Positions 34,642 through 42,498 of a stretch of DNA of 64,000 bases are shown piece by piece (position 1 is the stretch's first letter; each line of letters begins with the position of its first letter). The stretch comes from Streptomyces sp. NBC_00193 (GTDB lineage Bacteria > Actinomycetota > Actinomycetes > Streptomycetales > Streptomycetaceae): the NCBI RefSeq assembly GCF_026342735.1, contig NZ_JAPEMM010000003.1, forward strand, positions 62,001 to 126,000, given 5' to 3'. The translations under genes and the position numbers were made by a program. The notes under the pieces are model-generated. The model had not been told where the DNA came from and did no database searches. It was given only the letters and a program-made list of their open reading frames with translations.

Positions 34642-34660
34642 CCGCGCCGAGCCGGCGCGG
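34642..34660 (-). terminator. Short hairpin before the precursor genes
   Basis: CCGCGCCG and CGGCGCGG pair perfectly around a 3-nt loop. It lies between the dehydrogenase stop and precursor A1. It could stabilise the 5' end of a processed precursor mRNA or act as a weak terminator. Confidence 0.5.
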
Positions 34661-34685
34661 AAGTCTGTGGGTGCGGCGCAGGTGT

Positions 34686-35891
34686 TCAGGCCGCTTCGCT
34701 GAGCAGGGCGTTGACGTCGGCGGCGCGCAGGCCGCCCAGCATCGGGAGGCCCGCGCCCCAGGCCCGTACGGTCCTGCGGGCCACCGCGTCGAGCAGCTGC
34801 GGGGTGACGGCGATGTCGCGGACGATGCCCCAGCGGTTCATCAGGGCGCTGATCCCTGCCACCGGCTCGGCGGGCAGCGGGTCGCCGCTGCTGTCGGCCG
34901 AGCGGAGCAGTTCCCAGATCCCCCGCAGGCGGGCGGCGGAGCCGAGCCGGGTGTCGCCGGCGAGGACGGCCCGCCACAGGGCCGGCAGGATGGCCGCGAC
35001 GGCGGTCATCTTGCGGATGCCCAGGGCGCTGGAGAGTTCGTTGGCGATCATCCAGCCCTCGGTGCTGAACAGGTCCCTGCCATAGCAGAGCCAGGTGGAC
35101 TGGGTCAGTCCGCTCAGCCGGGCCAGGTCGGTGCGGAGCGTGGCGTCGGGGGCCTGTCCGTCGGCCAGTTGCCGGGCCAGTGCTCCGCCGAGGCGGACCA
35201 GCTGGGTGGCGGCGGTCTGGGCGAGGGCGTCCTCGACGGCTCGGTCGGTCAGGTTGCCGACGTAGGGGCCCACCGTGCGGAAGACCGCTTCGAGGGCTCC
35301 TTCGATCAGCAGCTCGCCGGGCAGGGTCTCGGTGGCGGCCGGGTCCAGCAGCGCCGCGTCGGGGGCGAGGGCGTCGCCCATGACGAGCCGTTTGCCGCTG
35401 TTGTGCGGCAGGCAGGCGACCCGGCTGAGTTCGGATCCGGTGCCGACCGTGGTGGGTACGGCGAGCAGCGGTCGGGTGCGGCGGGTGCGCGGGTCCAGGG
35501 TCAGCAGTCCGCTGCGTCCGGTGGTGCGCAGGGCCGCGCGGGCCCGCTCGTCCTCGTGGGCCACGGCCAGGAGCTTGGCCCGGTCCAGGAGGGCTCCGCC
35601 GCCGATGACGGCGACGAGTGCGGCGTCTGCGGTGGCGCGGGCCAGGGCGAGGATCTCGTCCGGGCCTCCGTCGCCGTCGGGGACGATGGTGTGGGTGGTG
35701 TGTCCCGCCCGGTCCAGTTCCGCGGTCACCAGGGCGGTGATGCGGGAGTTCGCGACGGCCGGGTCGAGGAGCAGGGCGGTGACGGGACGGCTCCCCGCTG
35801 CCGGGTGGGCGTCGTCGAAGTCCGCCAGCCAGTCGCTGAGCCCTTCGGGGCCGATGAGCAGCCGGGTGGATCCGGACCAGGCGATGTTCAC
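34686..35891 (-). CDS. Iron-ADH-family dehydrogenase (daptide MpaC-like)
   Basis: Expected to oxidatively decarboxylate the C-terminal Thr of the precursor to an aminoketone. The 401-residue protein has the type III alcohol dehydrogenase layout: the nucleotide-binding VAVIGGGALLDRAKLLA and the marker LAVPTTVGTGSELS. By eye, the usual metal ligands (DALTHA and PHG elements) are replaced by EGALEA and a sequence without His, so the metal site seems lost. The GTG start overlaps the aminotransferase stop by 4 nt, with GGAGG upstream. Assignment rests on family plus context. Confidence 0.78.
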   Translation of the reverse strand: MNIAWSGSTRLLIGPEGLSDWLADFDDAHPAAGSRPVTALLLDPAVANSRITALVTAELDRAGHTTHTIVPDGDGGPDEILALARATADAALVAVIGGGALLDRAKLLAVAHEDERARAALRTTGRSGLLTLDPRTRRTRPLLAVPTTVGTGSELSRVACLPHNSGKRLVMGDALAPDAALLDPAATETLPGELLIEGALEAVFRTVGPYVGNLTDRAVEDALAQTAATQLVRLGGALARQLADGQAPDATLRTDLARLSGLTQSTWLCYGRDLFSTEGWMIANELSSALGIRKMTAVAAILPALWRAVLAGDTRLGSAARLRGIWELLRSADSSGDPLPAEPVAGISALMNRWGIVRDIAVTPQLLDAVARRTVRAWGAGLPMLGGLRAADVNALLSEAA

Positions 35892-37207
35892 CGCGTTCCT
35901 CCCGCAGCGTTCGTGGCGGAGAAGTTCTCCACGCCCGTCCGTACGGCTTCCATGAGGGCGTCGATCTCGGCGTCCGTCGCGGTGAGCGGCGGCATGATCT
36001 GGATGCCGTGGACGCCGGCGTGGACGATGGCGCCCGCCGCCCGGATGGCGGTGATCTGGTCGAGGACCCGGGCCTGCGGCAGGGGTTCGCCGTCGGCGGT
36101 GACGATGCGCAGGGAGCGGAAGAGCCCGCGGCCGTCGTGGGAGTCGAAGAGGGGGTGTTCGGCGACGAGCCGGTCCAGGTGGGCGCCGAGGGTCTCGGCG
36201 GCGCGCCGGCCCCGGGAGACGGCGTCGAGGCGGCGCATCTCCTCGATGGTGGCGATGATGGCGGCGCAGGTGACGGGGGTGCCGGCCTGCGTTTCGCCGT
36301 GGGTCAAGGTGGCGTCGGCTTCGCGGAAGGCGTCGGCGATGGTCCGGGAGACGATGACGGCGGCGGCCGCGCAGGTGCCGTTGGTCAGTCCCTTGGAGGT
36401 GACCAGCAGGTCGGGGCGTTCGCTCCACCGCTGGGAGGCGAACATCGACCCGGTGCGGCCGAAGCCGGTGGCCACCTCGTCGGCGGCGAGCAGGAACCCG
36501 TGTTCCTCGCGGAGCCGGAAGAGGGTCTGGAGGTACTCGTCGGTGAGGGGGACGGCGCCGCTGCCGAGGACGGGTTCGACGACGACGGCCGCGATCTGGG
36601 AGCCCTGGGCCCGCATCAGCTTCTCGATGTCGGCCGGGTCGTTGGGGGTGACGTGGCGCACCAGGCGCTGGTCGACCCCGTAGACCTGCTGGCCCAGGTT
36701 CTCGCCGGTGAGGGCGAAGCCGCCGAAGGTCAGGCCGTGGTAGCTGCCGCGCAGCCCCACGATGATCTTGCGCTTCTCGGCGCCGCGCAGGGCGTGGTAG
36801 TGCCGGGCGGTCTTCATGACCAGGTCGTTGGCCGCGCCGCCGGAGGTGGAGAAGAGGACGCGGGCGAAGTGGTCGGCTCCGCAGAGCTCCACCAGGGCCT
36901 CGGCGGCCTGCCGGGCGTAGGGGTGTTCGTAGCGGAAGACGCTCAGGTACGAGGCGTTGAGCAGGGCCTGGTGGCAGGCCTCGGCGATGTGCCGGTTGCC
37001 GTGGCCGAGGTTGGCGTTCCACAGGCCCGAGTCGCCGTCGAGGAGTTCGCTTCCGTCGGCGAACCGTACGTACATCCCCTCGGCGGAGACGGCGCAGATG
37101 CCGTCGTCGTTGTGGGCGGAGGGCGGGAGCAGGGAGGTCCACAGGGCCGGGTGGCCGTGGTCGGGGGCCTCGTCCCGTCCGGTCAGGGTGGGCAGGGCGG
37201 TGGTCAT
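35888..37207 (-). CDS. Class III PLP aminotransferase (daptide MpaD-like)
   Basis: Expected to transaminate the C-terminal ketone to a primary amine. The 439-residue protein is a class III (omega-type) aminotransferase: STSGGAAND (phosphate loop), GSYHGLTFGG, D243 in ADEVATGFGRTG, and the PLP Lys K272 in VTSKGLTNG. It overlaps the methyltransferase gene upstream and the dehydrogenase downstream by a few bases, so the three tailoring enzymes are translationally coupled. Confidence 0.85.
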   Translation of the reverse strand: MTTALPTLTGRDEAPDHGHPALWTSLLPPSAHNDDGICAVSAEGMYVRFADGSELLDGDSGLWNANLGHGNRHIAEACHQALLNASYLSVFRYEHPYARQAAEALVELCGADHFARVLFSTSGGAANDLVMKTARHYHALRGAEKRKIIVGLRGSYHGLTFGGFALTGENLGQQVYGVDQRLVRHVTPNDPADIEKLMRAQGSQIAAVVVEPVLGSGAVPLTDEYLQTLFRLREEHGFLLAADEVATGFGRTGSMFASQRWSERPDLLVTSKGLTNGTCAAAAVIVSRTIADAFREADATLTHGETQAGTPVTCAAIIATIEEMRRLDAVSRGRRAAETLGAHLDRLVAEHPLFDSHDGRGLFRSLRIVTADGEPLPQARVLDQITAIRAAGAIVHAGVHGIQIMPPLTATDAEIDALMEAVRTGVENFSATNAAGGTR

Positions 37208-38034
37208 CACAGGGCCTCGGCTTCCAGGAGGACGTCGTGGTGGCGGCCGCCGCCGGGGATGGGCGTGGTGGAGCGGATGGCGAAGCCGGCGGCTTCGAGC
37301 TCGGCGACCAGCAGCGGTGCGGGCATCACGCCGATGGTGGTGGTGGCGACGTGGACGGGGCCTTCGGCCGGCGGGTCCGCGGGGATGACGGTGACCGTGC
37401 GGGAGCTGTTGCCCGAGGTCCACTGTTCGATCATCCGGTAGGAGCGGCCGGTGATCTCGCCGGGGGCGAGGATCTCGCTCTCGTCGCTGCCGTCGTCGGC
37501 GGCGTCCACCTCGACGGTGGTGAGCAGGAACCTGCCGCCGGGCGCCAGGTGTTCCCGTACACAGCGGTAGAGGCCGGGGCGGGCCTCCGGCGGGAGGAGG
37601 GAGATGGAGGTGGTGCCGAGGACGACGGCGCCGAAGTGGCGGCCGAGCGAGAAGTCGCTCATGTCGGCCTGGACGGGGGTGCAGCGTCCGCGGAGGGAGG
37701 CCGGGGTGGCGGCGAGCCTCTCCCGGAGCAGTCCGATCATGTGGCCGGAGAGTTCGAGGGCGGTGACCTCGCGGCCGAGGGCCAGGAAGGGGAAGGTCAG
37801 CCGGCCGGAGCCGGCGGCCAGGTCGAGGACCGGGCCGGGGATGCGGCGCAGGGTGGAGAGGAGTTCGCGGACCTCGTGCGGGGTGGTGCCGGCGATGTCG
37901 TGGTAGACGGGGGCGCCGGCCTCGTCGTAGAGGTCGCACAGGACGGCCCGGTCTCCGAGTTCGGCGACGGCCTCGGCGGCGCGGCCGGTCAGGCCGGTGC
38001 CCGCGGCGGCGGGGCTGAGCAGCATGGCGCCCAT
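37207..38034 (-). CDS. SAM-dependent methyltransferase (daptide MpaM-like)
   Basis: Expected to dimethylate the new C-terminal amine. The 275-residue Rossmann methyltransferase has motif I VLDLAAGSGRLTFPFL, motif II VTALELS and the post-I region QADMSDF. It starts at ATG 38034, overlapping the preceding stop as ATGA. Daptides end in dimethyl-1,2-propanediamine, which fits dehydrogenase, aminotransferase and methyltransferase being adjacent. Confidence 0.85.
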   Translation of the reverse strand: MGAMLLSPAAAGTGLTGRAAEAVAELGDRAVLCDLYDEAGAPVYHDIAGTTPHEVRELLSTLRRIPGPVLDLAAGSGRLTFPFLALGREVTALELSGHMIGLLRERLAATPASLRGRCTPVQADMSDFSLGRHFGAVVLGTTSISLLPPEARPGLYRCVREHLAPGGRFLLTTVEVDAADDGSDESEILAPGEITGRSYRMIEQWTSGNSSRTVTVIPADPPAEGPVHVATTTIGVMPAPLLVAELEAAGFAIRSTTPIPGGGRHHDVLLEAEAL

Positions 38035-39116
38035 CAGCGGGTCGCTCCTTCCGCGGTGTCGGGGGTGGCGGTGCGGGGGGCGGCGGACTCGGTGAGGGGC
38101 AGTCCGATGCCGGAGAAGTAGGCGGCGACGGCGTCGACGGTGGCCGGGTCGGCGTAGTCGGCGGCGGCCTGGGCGGTGCCGGTGACGAGGAGGGCTTCGG
38201 CGGCCTGGGCGGCGTCGAGGGAGAGGGCGATGGTGCGGCGGTCCCCGGGGTGGTGGATCAGGGCCTGCTCGGCGTTGAAGAGCAGCACCGGGGTGCCGCC
38301 GGAGGTGTCCTGAGGGGCCGGGTGGTCGGCGAGGGCGGGGACGAGGCGGCCGCCGAAGCCGGAGACGCGGGGGTGTTCGAGGCCTCGGGTGACGGCTTCG
38401 CGGATGGCGCCGACGGCGGCCAGGTAGCGGGAGATCCAGGGGCGGGCGGCGAGCTGCTCGCGGCGCAGGTCCTCGTCGAGCACGCCGGCCAGGGCACCGG
38501 CGGAGTCCTCCCAGGCCCGGTGCAGTGCGGCGGCGGGGGTGCCGACGGGGCCGAGGGACGCGGCGCCGGGGGCGACGCTGACGGCTCCGTCGGCGGCGAC
38601 GTAGAGGCGCAGGGCCGGGCCGTCTCCGTCGCCGTTGCCGCCGAGGGCTCCGAGGTCGGCGAGCTGGACCGAGGGGTGGGTGAGGAAGGCGGAGAACTCG
38701 CCGTCGTTCAGGGCCCGGTCGGCGTCCTCCAGGAAGGCCTGGAAGTCGGCTTCCTCGACGATGCGGACCAGGGTGGGTCCGAGCACGGAGAGGTAGGGGG
38801 TGATCGAGTAGGCCTGTACCTGGAGGTAGAAGTCGGGGTGCAGGCCGGCCTCCGCGCCGGGTTCGCCGAGGGATCCCTGCCAGACGATGACCTGGGCGCC
38901 GGTGGCCTCGTGGGGCTCGGGCTCGGCGGTCGGCTCGTCCCCGGGGACCAGGACGACGGTGCCGGGGCCGGCCACTCCGCTGCCGAGCAGGGCGTCGAGG
39001 TGGGCGGCGTCCTCCAGGACGACCGTCGCGGTGAACGGCGGGCGGGGGGCGAGTGCGGCCAGGGGGCGTCCGGTGCCCCACTGCAAGGCGTGGGCCTTGA
39101 CCGAAGTGAGTGTCAT
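38034..39116 (-). CDS. Putative daptide recognition protein (MpaB-like)
   Basis: A 360-residue protein without an obvious catalytic motif. It begins MTLTSVKAHALQWGTGRP and includes a helical middle (ARPWISRYLAAVGAIREAV). By position, directly upstream of the methyltransferase gene, it corresponds to the peptide-recognition protein of daptide clusters, which binds the leader and is needed for Thr oxidation. I assign it by synteny, not by motif. ATG at 39116 is preferred (AGG 7 nt upstream) over another ATG at 39122. Confidence 0.6.
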   Translation of the reverse strand: MTLTSVKAHALQWGTGRPLAALAPRPPFTATVVLEDAAHLDALLGSGVAGPGTVVLVPGDEPTAEPEPHEATGAQVIVWQGSLGEPGAEAGLHPDFYLQVQAYSITPYLSVLGPTLVRIVEEADFQAFLEDADRALNDGEFSAFLTHPSVQLADLGALGGNGDGDGPALRLYVAADGAVSVAPGAASLGPVGTPAAALHRAWEDSAGALAGVLDEDLRREQLAARPWISRYLAAVGAIREAVTRGLEHPRVSGFGGRLVPALADHPAPQDTSGGTPVLLFNAEQALIHHPGDRRTIALSLDAAQAAEALLVTGTAQAAADYADPATVDAVAAYFSGIGLPLTESAAPRTATPDTAEGATR

Positions 39117-39277
39117 GAACATGCCTAACGTGAGTGCGTGGGTGGACGCGGGCGCCTGATGACGCGGAGCTGGAGGGGGATCGGCCGGGGGCGGCCGGAA
39201 GTCCGAGGGGGCGCGAGCGGGCAAGGGGTGCCGACGGGCGGCGGTCCGGGGGTACGCAGGTTCCGGGACGCCTCCGG

Positions 39278-40264
39278 TCAGGAGGCGAGTCCGAGGACCG
39301 TGAGCAGCGTGCGCAGTTCACGGCTCGCCGCCTGGGCGCCGTACAGCTGGGCCACGCCCGTGACGTTGAGGACGATCTCGTCGACGCCCGCCTCGCGGAA
39401 GGCTTCGAGTTTCGCGAGGAGCTCGGCGGGCTCCCCGTAGAGGAAGGCGTCGCCGGCGACCAGGGCCGCGCCCTGCGCGCTCTCGTCCTGCGCCTGGGAA
39501 CCGGTGGCGGCGGGGAGTTCCACACCGCCGCGCCGGAGCATGTCCTGGTAGTGCGCCGCCTTCAGGTGGTGCCGGTTGGAGGCCAGGGCGAGGCGTACGG
39601 GATCCCGGTCGGGCGCCGCCAGGGCGATCGGCACCATGGCCACCACCTTGGGCGCGGGCCGGTCCGCGCTCTCGGCGCTCTTGGTCACCTCGGGCACGAT
39701 CGTGTCGGCCAGGTAGCGGGCCGGGGTGAGCCAGCAGATCGCCGCGTCGGCCACCTCTCCGGCCACCCTCGCCATGCCGGGGCGCAGGACGCCGAGCCCG
39801 ATCTCGACGGGAGGTCCGGGCACCGGCGGGAGCAGGGCCTCCTGGTGCAGGTACTCCCCCTCCAGGACCGCGTCCGTACCGTCGAGGGCGGCGCGTACGG
39901 CGGTCAGGTACTCCCGGGCGGCGGTGAGCGGGCTCCGGTACGGGGCCCCGAGCAGGGCCTTCTGCACCGCGGGGGCTCCCGGCCCGTAGCCGGCCAGGAC
40001 CGGCTGACCCGTCATCAGCGCGAGCGAACGGGCCTGGAGGGCGGCCTCCGTGGGGTGGCGCAGCGGCATCAGGGTCACTCCGAGCCCGACGGGGACCCGG
40101 AATCCGGCGCCGGCGGCGTGGGCGAAGGCCTGGTGGGTCTCGGTGACCAGGCTCTGTCCCTGCCAGAGGCGTTCGGCCCCGGTCCAGTGGACGAGCCCGG
40201 CGAAGGGCAGGAGCTGCTCGGGGCGGCTCGGGACGAAGGGAACGAGCACCGAGTAGGCGGTCAT
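39278..40264 (-). CDS. Luciferase-like F420-dependent oxidoreductase (LanJC-like)
   Basis: A 328-residue (beta/alpha)8 luciferase-like protein (VPVGLGVTLMPLRHPTEAALQ, VLAGYGPGAP, EIGLGVLRPGM). It is the first gene of the RiPP operon, with AAGGAGAG before the ATG. In lexapeptide biosynthesis an F420-dependent enzyme of this family (LanJC) reduces dehydroalanine to D-alanine. With LanKC in the same operon the same reaction, giving D-Ala or D-aminobutyrate, is the natural hypothesis. It could instead be unrelated F420 redox. Confidence 0.75.
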   Translation of the reverse strand: MTAYSVLVPFVPSRPEQLLPFAGLVHWTGAERLWQGQSLVTETHQAFAHAAGAGFRVPVGLGVTLMPLRHPTEAALQARSLALMTGQPVLAGYGPGAPAVQKALLGAPYRSPLTAAREYLTAVRAALDGTDAVLEGEYLHQEALLPPVPGPPVEIGLGVLRPGMARVAGEVADAAICWLTPARYLADTIVPEVTKSAESADRPAPKVVAMVPIALAAPDRDPVRLALASNRHHLKAAHYQDMLRRGGVELPAATGSQAQDESAQGAALVAGDAFLYGEPAELLAKLEAFREAGVDEIVLNVTGVAQLYGAQAASRELRTLLTVLGLAS

Positions 40265-40383
40265 CGGACTTTCTCTCCTTGTGCTCGGGGTCCGGAAGTT
40301 CGTTTCCGGGAGCCGGATGATTGAAGATCGGAAGGGGCGAGGAAGATCGAATATCGCGGGAACGGGCCACCGGGGGAATTCCG

Positions 40384-40405
40384 GGTCGGAGATCTTGTGC
40401 CGACC
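40384..40405 (-). terminator. Hairpin between secreted peptide and RiPP operon
   Basis: GGTCGG and CCGACC pair around a 10-nt loop just after the stop of the small secreted peptide gene. It is a weak terminator candidate. The rest of 40265-40435 should hold the promoter of the RiPP operon, but I see no strong hexamers there. Confidence 0.4.
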
Positions 40406-40435
40406 TCTTCCGGAAGGACCCTCCGGGTGGAGGTG

Positions 40436-40627
40436 CTAGTCCCAGTTGTGGGTGTCGCGGCCCGGGATGATCACGCAGACCCCGGGGAGCGGGAGGCCCG
40501 CCGGAATCGGTACGCAGACCTGGGTGCCGGGGGTGGGAAGCGGGGCGGGGGCGTCGGCGTTCGCGGTGCCGGCACCGGCCAGGCCGATCAGTACGGCGGC
40601 GGCGAGAGTGACGCTGAGGCGCTTCAT
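40436..40627 (-). CDS. Small secreted peptide with two cysteines
   Basis: A 63-residue exported peptide: the signal sequence KRLSVTLAAAVLIGLAG ends at NA, and the mature part of about 40 residues is Pro-rich (APAPLPTPGTQVCVPIP) with two Cys that could form a disulfide. AAGGGGGA precedes the ATG. It lies between the operon and its regulator gene, divergent from the latter. The function is unknown. It lacks the leader motif of the four precursors, so it is not a fifth precursor. Confidence 0.7.
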   Translation of the reverse strand: MKRLSVTLAAAVLIGLAGAGTANADAPAPLPTPGTQVCVPIPAGLPLPGVCVIIPGRDTHNWD

Positions 40628-40718
40628 CACGGTGGTTCCCCCTTGGTTTTCGGTCCGTCCCGGACCCGGCTCGTTCCCGCCCGGTTCCGGTGGCCTCCGG
40701 TGTTTTCCCGGCGGCTCC

Positions 40719-40730
40719 TTGTGACCACAA
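40719..40730. promoter_or_regulatory. Dyad in the divergent promoter region
   Basis: TTGTG-AC-CACAA lies in the 300-bp gap between the secreted peptide gene and the regulator gene. A second dyad, GCAGC-TT-GCTGC, is at 40771-40782. They are candidate sites for the adjacent LuxR-type regulator. Otherwise the gap holds no gene I can support. Confidence 0.4.
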
Positions 40731-40927
40731 CTCTGCCGTTCGCAAAGGCTGCGTTCGAGGGCTGTCACGCGCAGCTTGCTGCGTTCTGCGAGGTCACTTA
40801 CTGCACCGCCCGCGACCGCCTTGCGCACCGGGGACCGGAAGCGGAATGGATCATTGCCGTAGCCTCGACCCGGGGTAACAGGTAGATCTAGGCCAGGTAA
40901 TGACCGGCCACGGCGTTGGGGGAATCC

Positions 40928-41944
40928 ATGGGGGATCCGGATCTGGCGTTTCTCGATATCGATCCGGAGGACGAACGCTTCTACCGCGTCCTGCTCAGGA
41001 GCGGCGGCGCAGATCCCGAACAGCTCGTGCGGCACGCCGATCTGGACGAGGAGGCGGTACGCGTCCTGCGGGAACGGGCCACGGCCTTAGGTCTCGCCGC
41101 GATGACCGACGGGCTGCTGCGCCCGGTCAGTCCCGCCAAGGCGGTGCAGCACCTGATCGACGCCCGGCTCGCCCGGATGCGGCAGGAGCTGGAGACGAAG
41201 GCGGCGTCGGACGCGATCGTGGCCTCGCTGCTCGCGGAACGGGACGCGGCCACGACCTCGGACGCGATCGCGGGGGCGGACCGGCCTCCCATGGAACGGC
41301 TGATGGGCATCGAGCAGGTGCGCGCGGCCATCGACGAGCTGACCTTCTTCACCCGGTCGGAATCCATGACCACCTGGCCCTCGGGGGTGATGCGGCCCGA
41401 GATCATCGAGACCTCCCGGCCGGCCGACGCCCGCATCCTGCGCCGCGGCATCCGGATGCGCAGCCTGTTCGGGGCGGCCGCGCTGGACGACCCGGCCACG
41501 ATGGCGTACCTGCGGGAGATGGCCGGCAAGGGGGCGGAGGTGCGGGTGTCCCGCCTGGACCTGGAGCGCATCCTCATCTTCGACCGGGCGGCGGCGCTGA
41601 CGCCGATCGACCCCTCCGACAGCAAGCGGGGAGCGCTCCTGACCCGTGAACCGGGCCTGGTGACCACGCTGGTGTCCCTCTTCGACCGGATGTGGGGACA
41701 GGCGCAGGAGATACCGGCGGCGGCGGACGAGGAGGGGCCGGCGGTGGCGGGCGAGCGCCCGACCGAACTGGAGCGGCGGATCCTGGAGTCGCTGTGCACG
41801 GCCGACAAGGACGAGAACGGGGCGCGGGACGTGGGCATCTCGGTGCGGACGTACCGCAAGTACGTGGCGACGCTGATGCACCGGCTCGACGCGTCGAACC
41901 GGTTCCACGCGGCGCTGCTCGCGCGGGAGCGCGGCTGGATCTGA
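40928..41944 (+). CDS. LuxR-type regulator of the RiPP cluster, with TTA codon
   Basis: A 338-residue DNA-binding regulator. The N-terminal TrmB-like winged helix (about 10-75) is followed by a phospholipase-D-like middle (about 110-240) and a C-terminal LuxR-type HTH (LERRILESLCTADKDENGARDVGI...TYRKYVATLMHRL). ATG at 40928 has GGGGGA 4 nt upstream. Codon 54 is TTA (41087-41089), read in Streptomyces by the bldA tRNA, so expression should depend on development. It is the only regulator beside the RiPP operon, and regulators of this type often accompany class III lanthipeptide clusters. Confidence 0.8.
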   Translation: MGDPDLAFLDIDPEDERFYRVLLRSGGADPEQLVRHADLDEEAVRVLRERATALGLAAMTDGLLRPVSPAKAVQHLIDARLARMRQELETKAASDAIVASLLAERDAATTSDAIAGADRPPMERLMGIEQVRAAIDELTFFTRSESMTTWPSGVMRPEIIETSRPADARILRRGIRMRSLFGAAALDDPATMAYLREMAGKGAEVRVSRLDLERILIFDRAAALTPIDPSDSKRGALLTREPGLVTTLVSLFDRMWGQAQEIPAAADEEGPAVAGERPTELERRILESLCTADKDENGARDVGISVRTYRKYVATLMHRLDASNRFHAALLARERGWI

Positions 41945-41976
41945 GCGGGGCGGCCGCGGTGGCCGCCCGGTAAGCA

Positions 41977-42016
41977 CGGAGTCCGTGCCGGAGGTGCTCC
42001 TCCGGCACGGACTCCG
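41977..42016. terminator. Terminator of the regulator gene
   Basis: A perfect 18-bp stem (41977-41994 with 41999-42016) with a 4-nt loop lies between the regulator gene and the convergent small membrane protein gene. Confidence 0.85.
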
Positions 42017-42041
42017 GCCAAGCCGGTTAAGACGGCCACGG

Positions 42042-42209
42042 CTACGCGCGGGACCGCTGGAGGGCGCGGGCGCAGGAGAGCACGCCGACGGCGAGCACAC
42101 CCATGACCACGTACCGCGCGGTGCCGTCGAACAGGACGGTGGACGAGGCCAGGAGGGCGATCAGCACACCGGTCGTGACGGCGAGCGGGTTCTTCTGGGT
42201 CTGGGCCAT
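42042..42209 (-). CDS. Small two-helix membrane protein
   Basis: A 55-residue protein, MAQTQKNPLAVTTG followed by two hydrophobic segments (VLIALLASSTVLF and YVVMGVLAVGVLSC) and a basic tail LQRSRA. AAGGAG sits 8 nt before the ATG. The function is unknown. Confidence 0.7.
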   Translation of the reverse strand: MAQTQKNPLAVTTGVLIALLASSTVLFDGTARYVVMGVLAVGVLSCARALQRSRA

Positions 42210-42284
42210 GGTGGTGGCTCCTTCGGAAGCGGGGATGGCCATTCCACTCTGACAGCGGGGCCCGTCCGCCCGGCCCGGTTGCGG

Positions 42285-42425
42285 GTGCAGCTTCCGGCAT
42301 TCCGGCTCGCAGCATCCTGCGAGCCGGCCGCGAAGGACTTGTCCGCCAAGGTCGAGTCCGTGAAGGAGCAGGCGGCGGCCAAGGCCGCCACGTTCAAGGG
42401 CTCCGCCGAGAGCTCCACCGACTGA
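42285..42425 (+). pseudogene. Possible 3' remnant of a small Lys/Ala-rich protein gene
   Basis: The frame ends AKVESVKEQAAAKAATFKGS and then AESSTD, with good codon bias and an Ala/Lys/Glu-rich amphipathic pattern. I find no start with a ribosome binding site. A perfect hairpin (CCGGCTCGCAG with CTGCGAGCCGG, 42302-42327) interrupts the 5' side. It looks like the tail of a broken gene followed by its terminator, but a short genuine gene from a GTG or TTG start is not excluded. Confidence 0.35.
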
Positions 42426-42443
42426 TCGACCGGCAGGCACCGG

Positions 42444-42484
42444 CCGAGGGCCGGCTCTCCCCCAGCGGGAGGGCCGGCCCTCGG
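42444..42484. terminator. Bidirectional terminator hairpin
   Basis: CCGAGGGCCGGC (42444-42455) pairs with GCCGGCCCTCGG (42473-42484), with further pairing inside the loop. It ends the SMP-30-like gene on the minus strand and the remnant on the plus strand. Confidence 0.8.
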
Positions 42485-42498
42485 CTCGTGCGGAACGC

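Noticed and set aside
40436..40627. Small secreted peptide as a fifth RiPP precursor
   Set aside because: It has a Sec signal peptide and lacks the LELGLQELEV/EAPG leader and the C-terminal Thr.
42285..42327. Stem-loop CCGGCTCGCAG/CTGCGAGCCGG as a phage attachment site
   Set aside because: No second copy, tRNA gene or integrase was found in the window.
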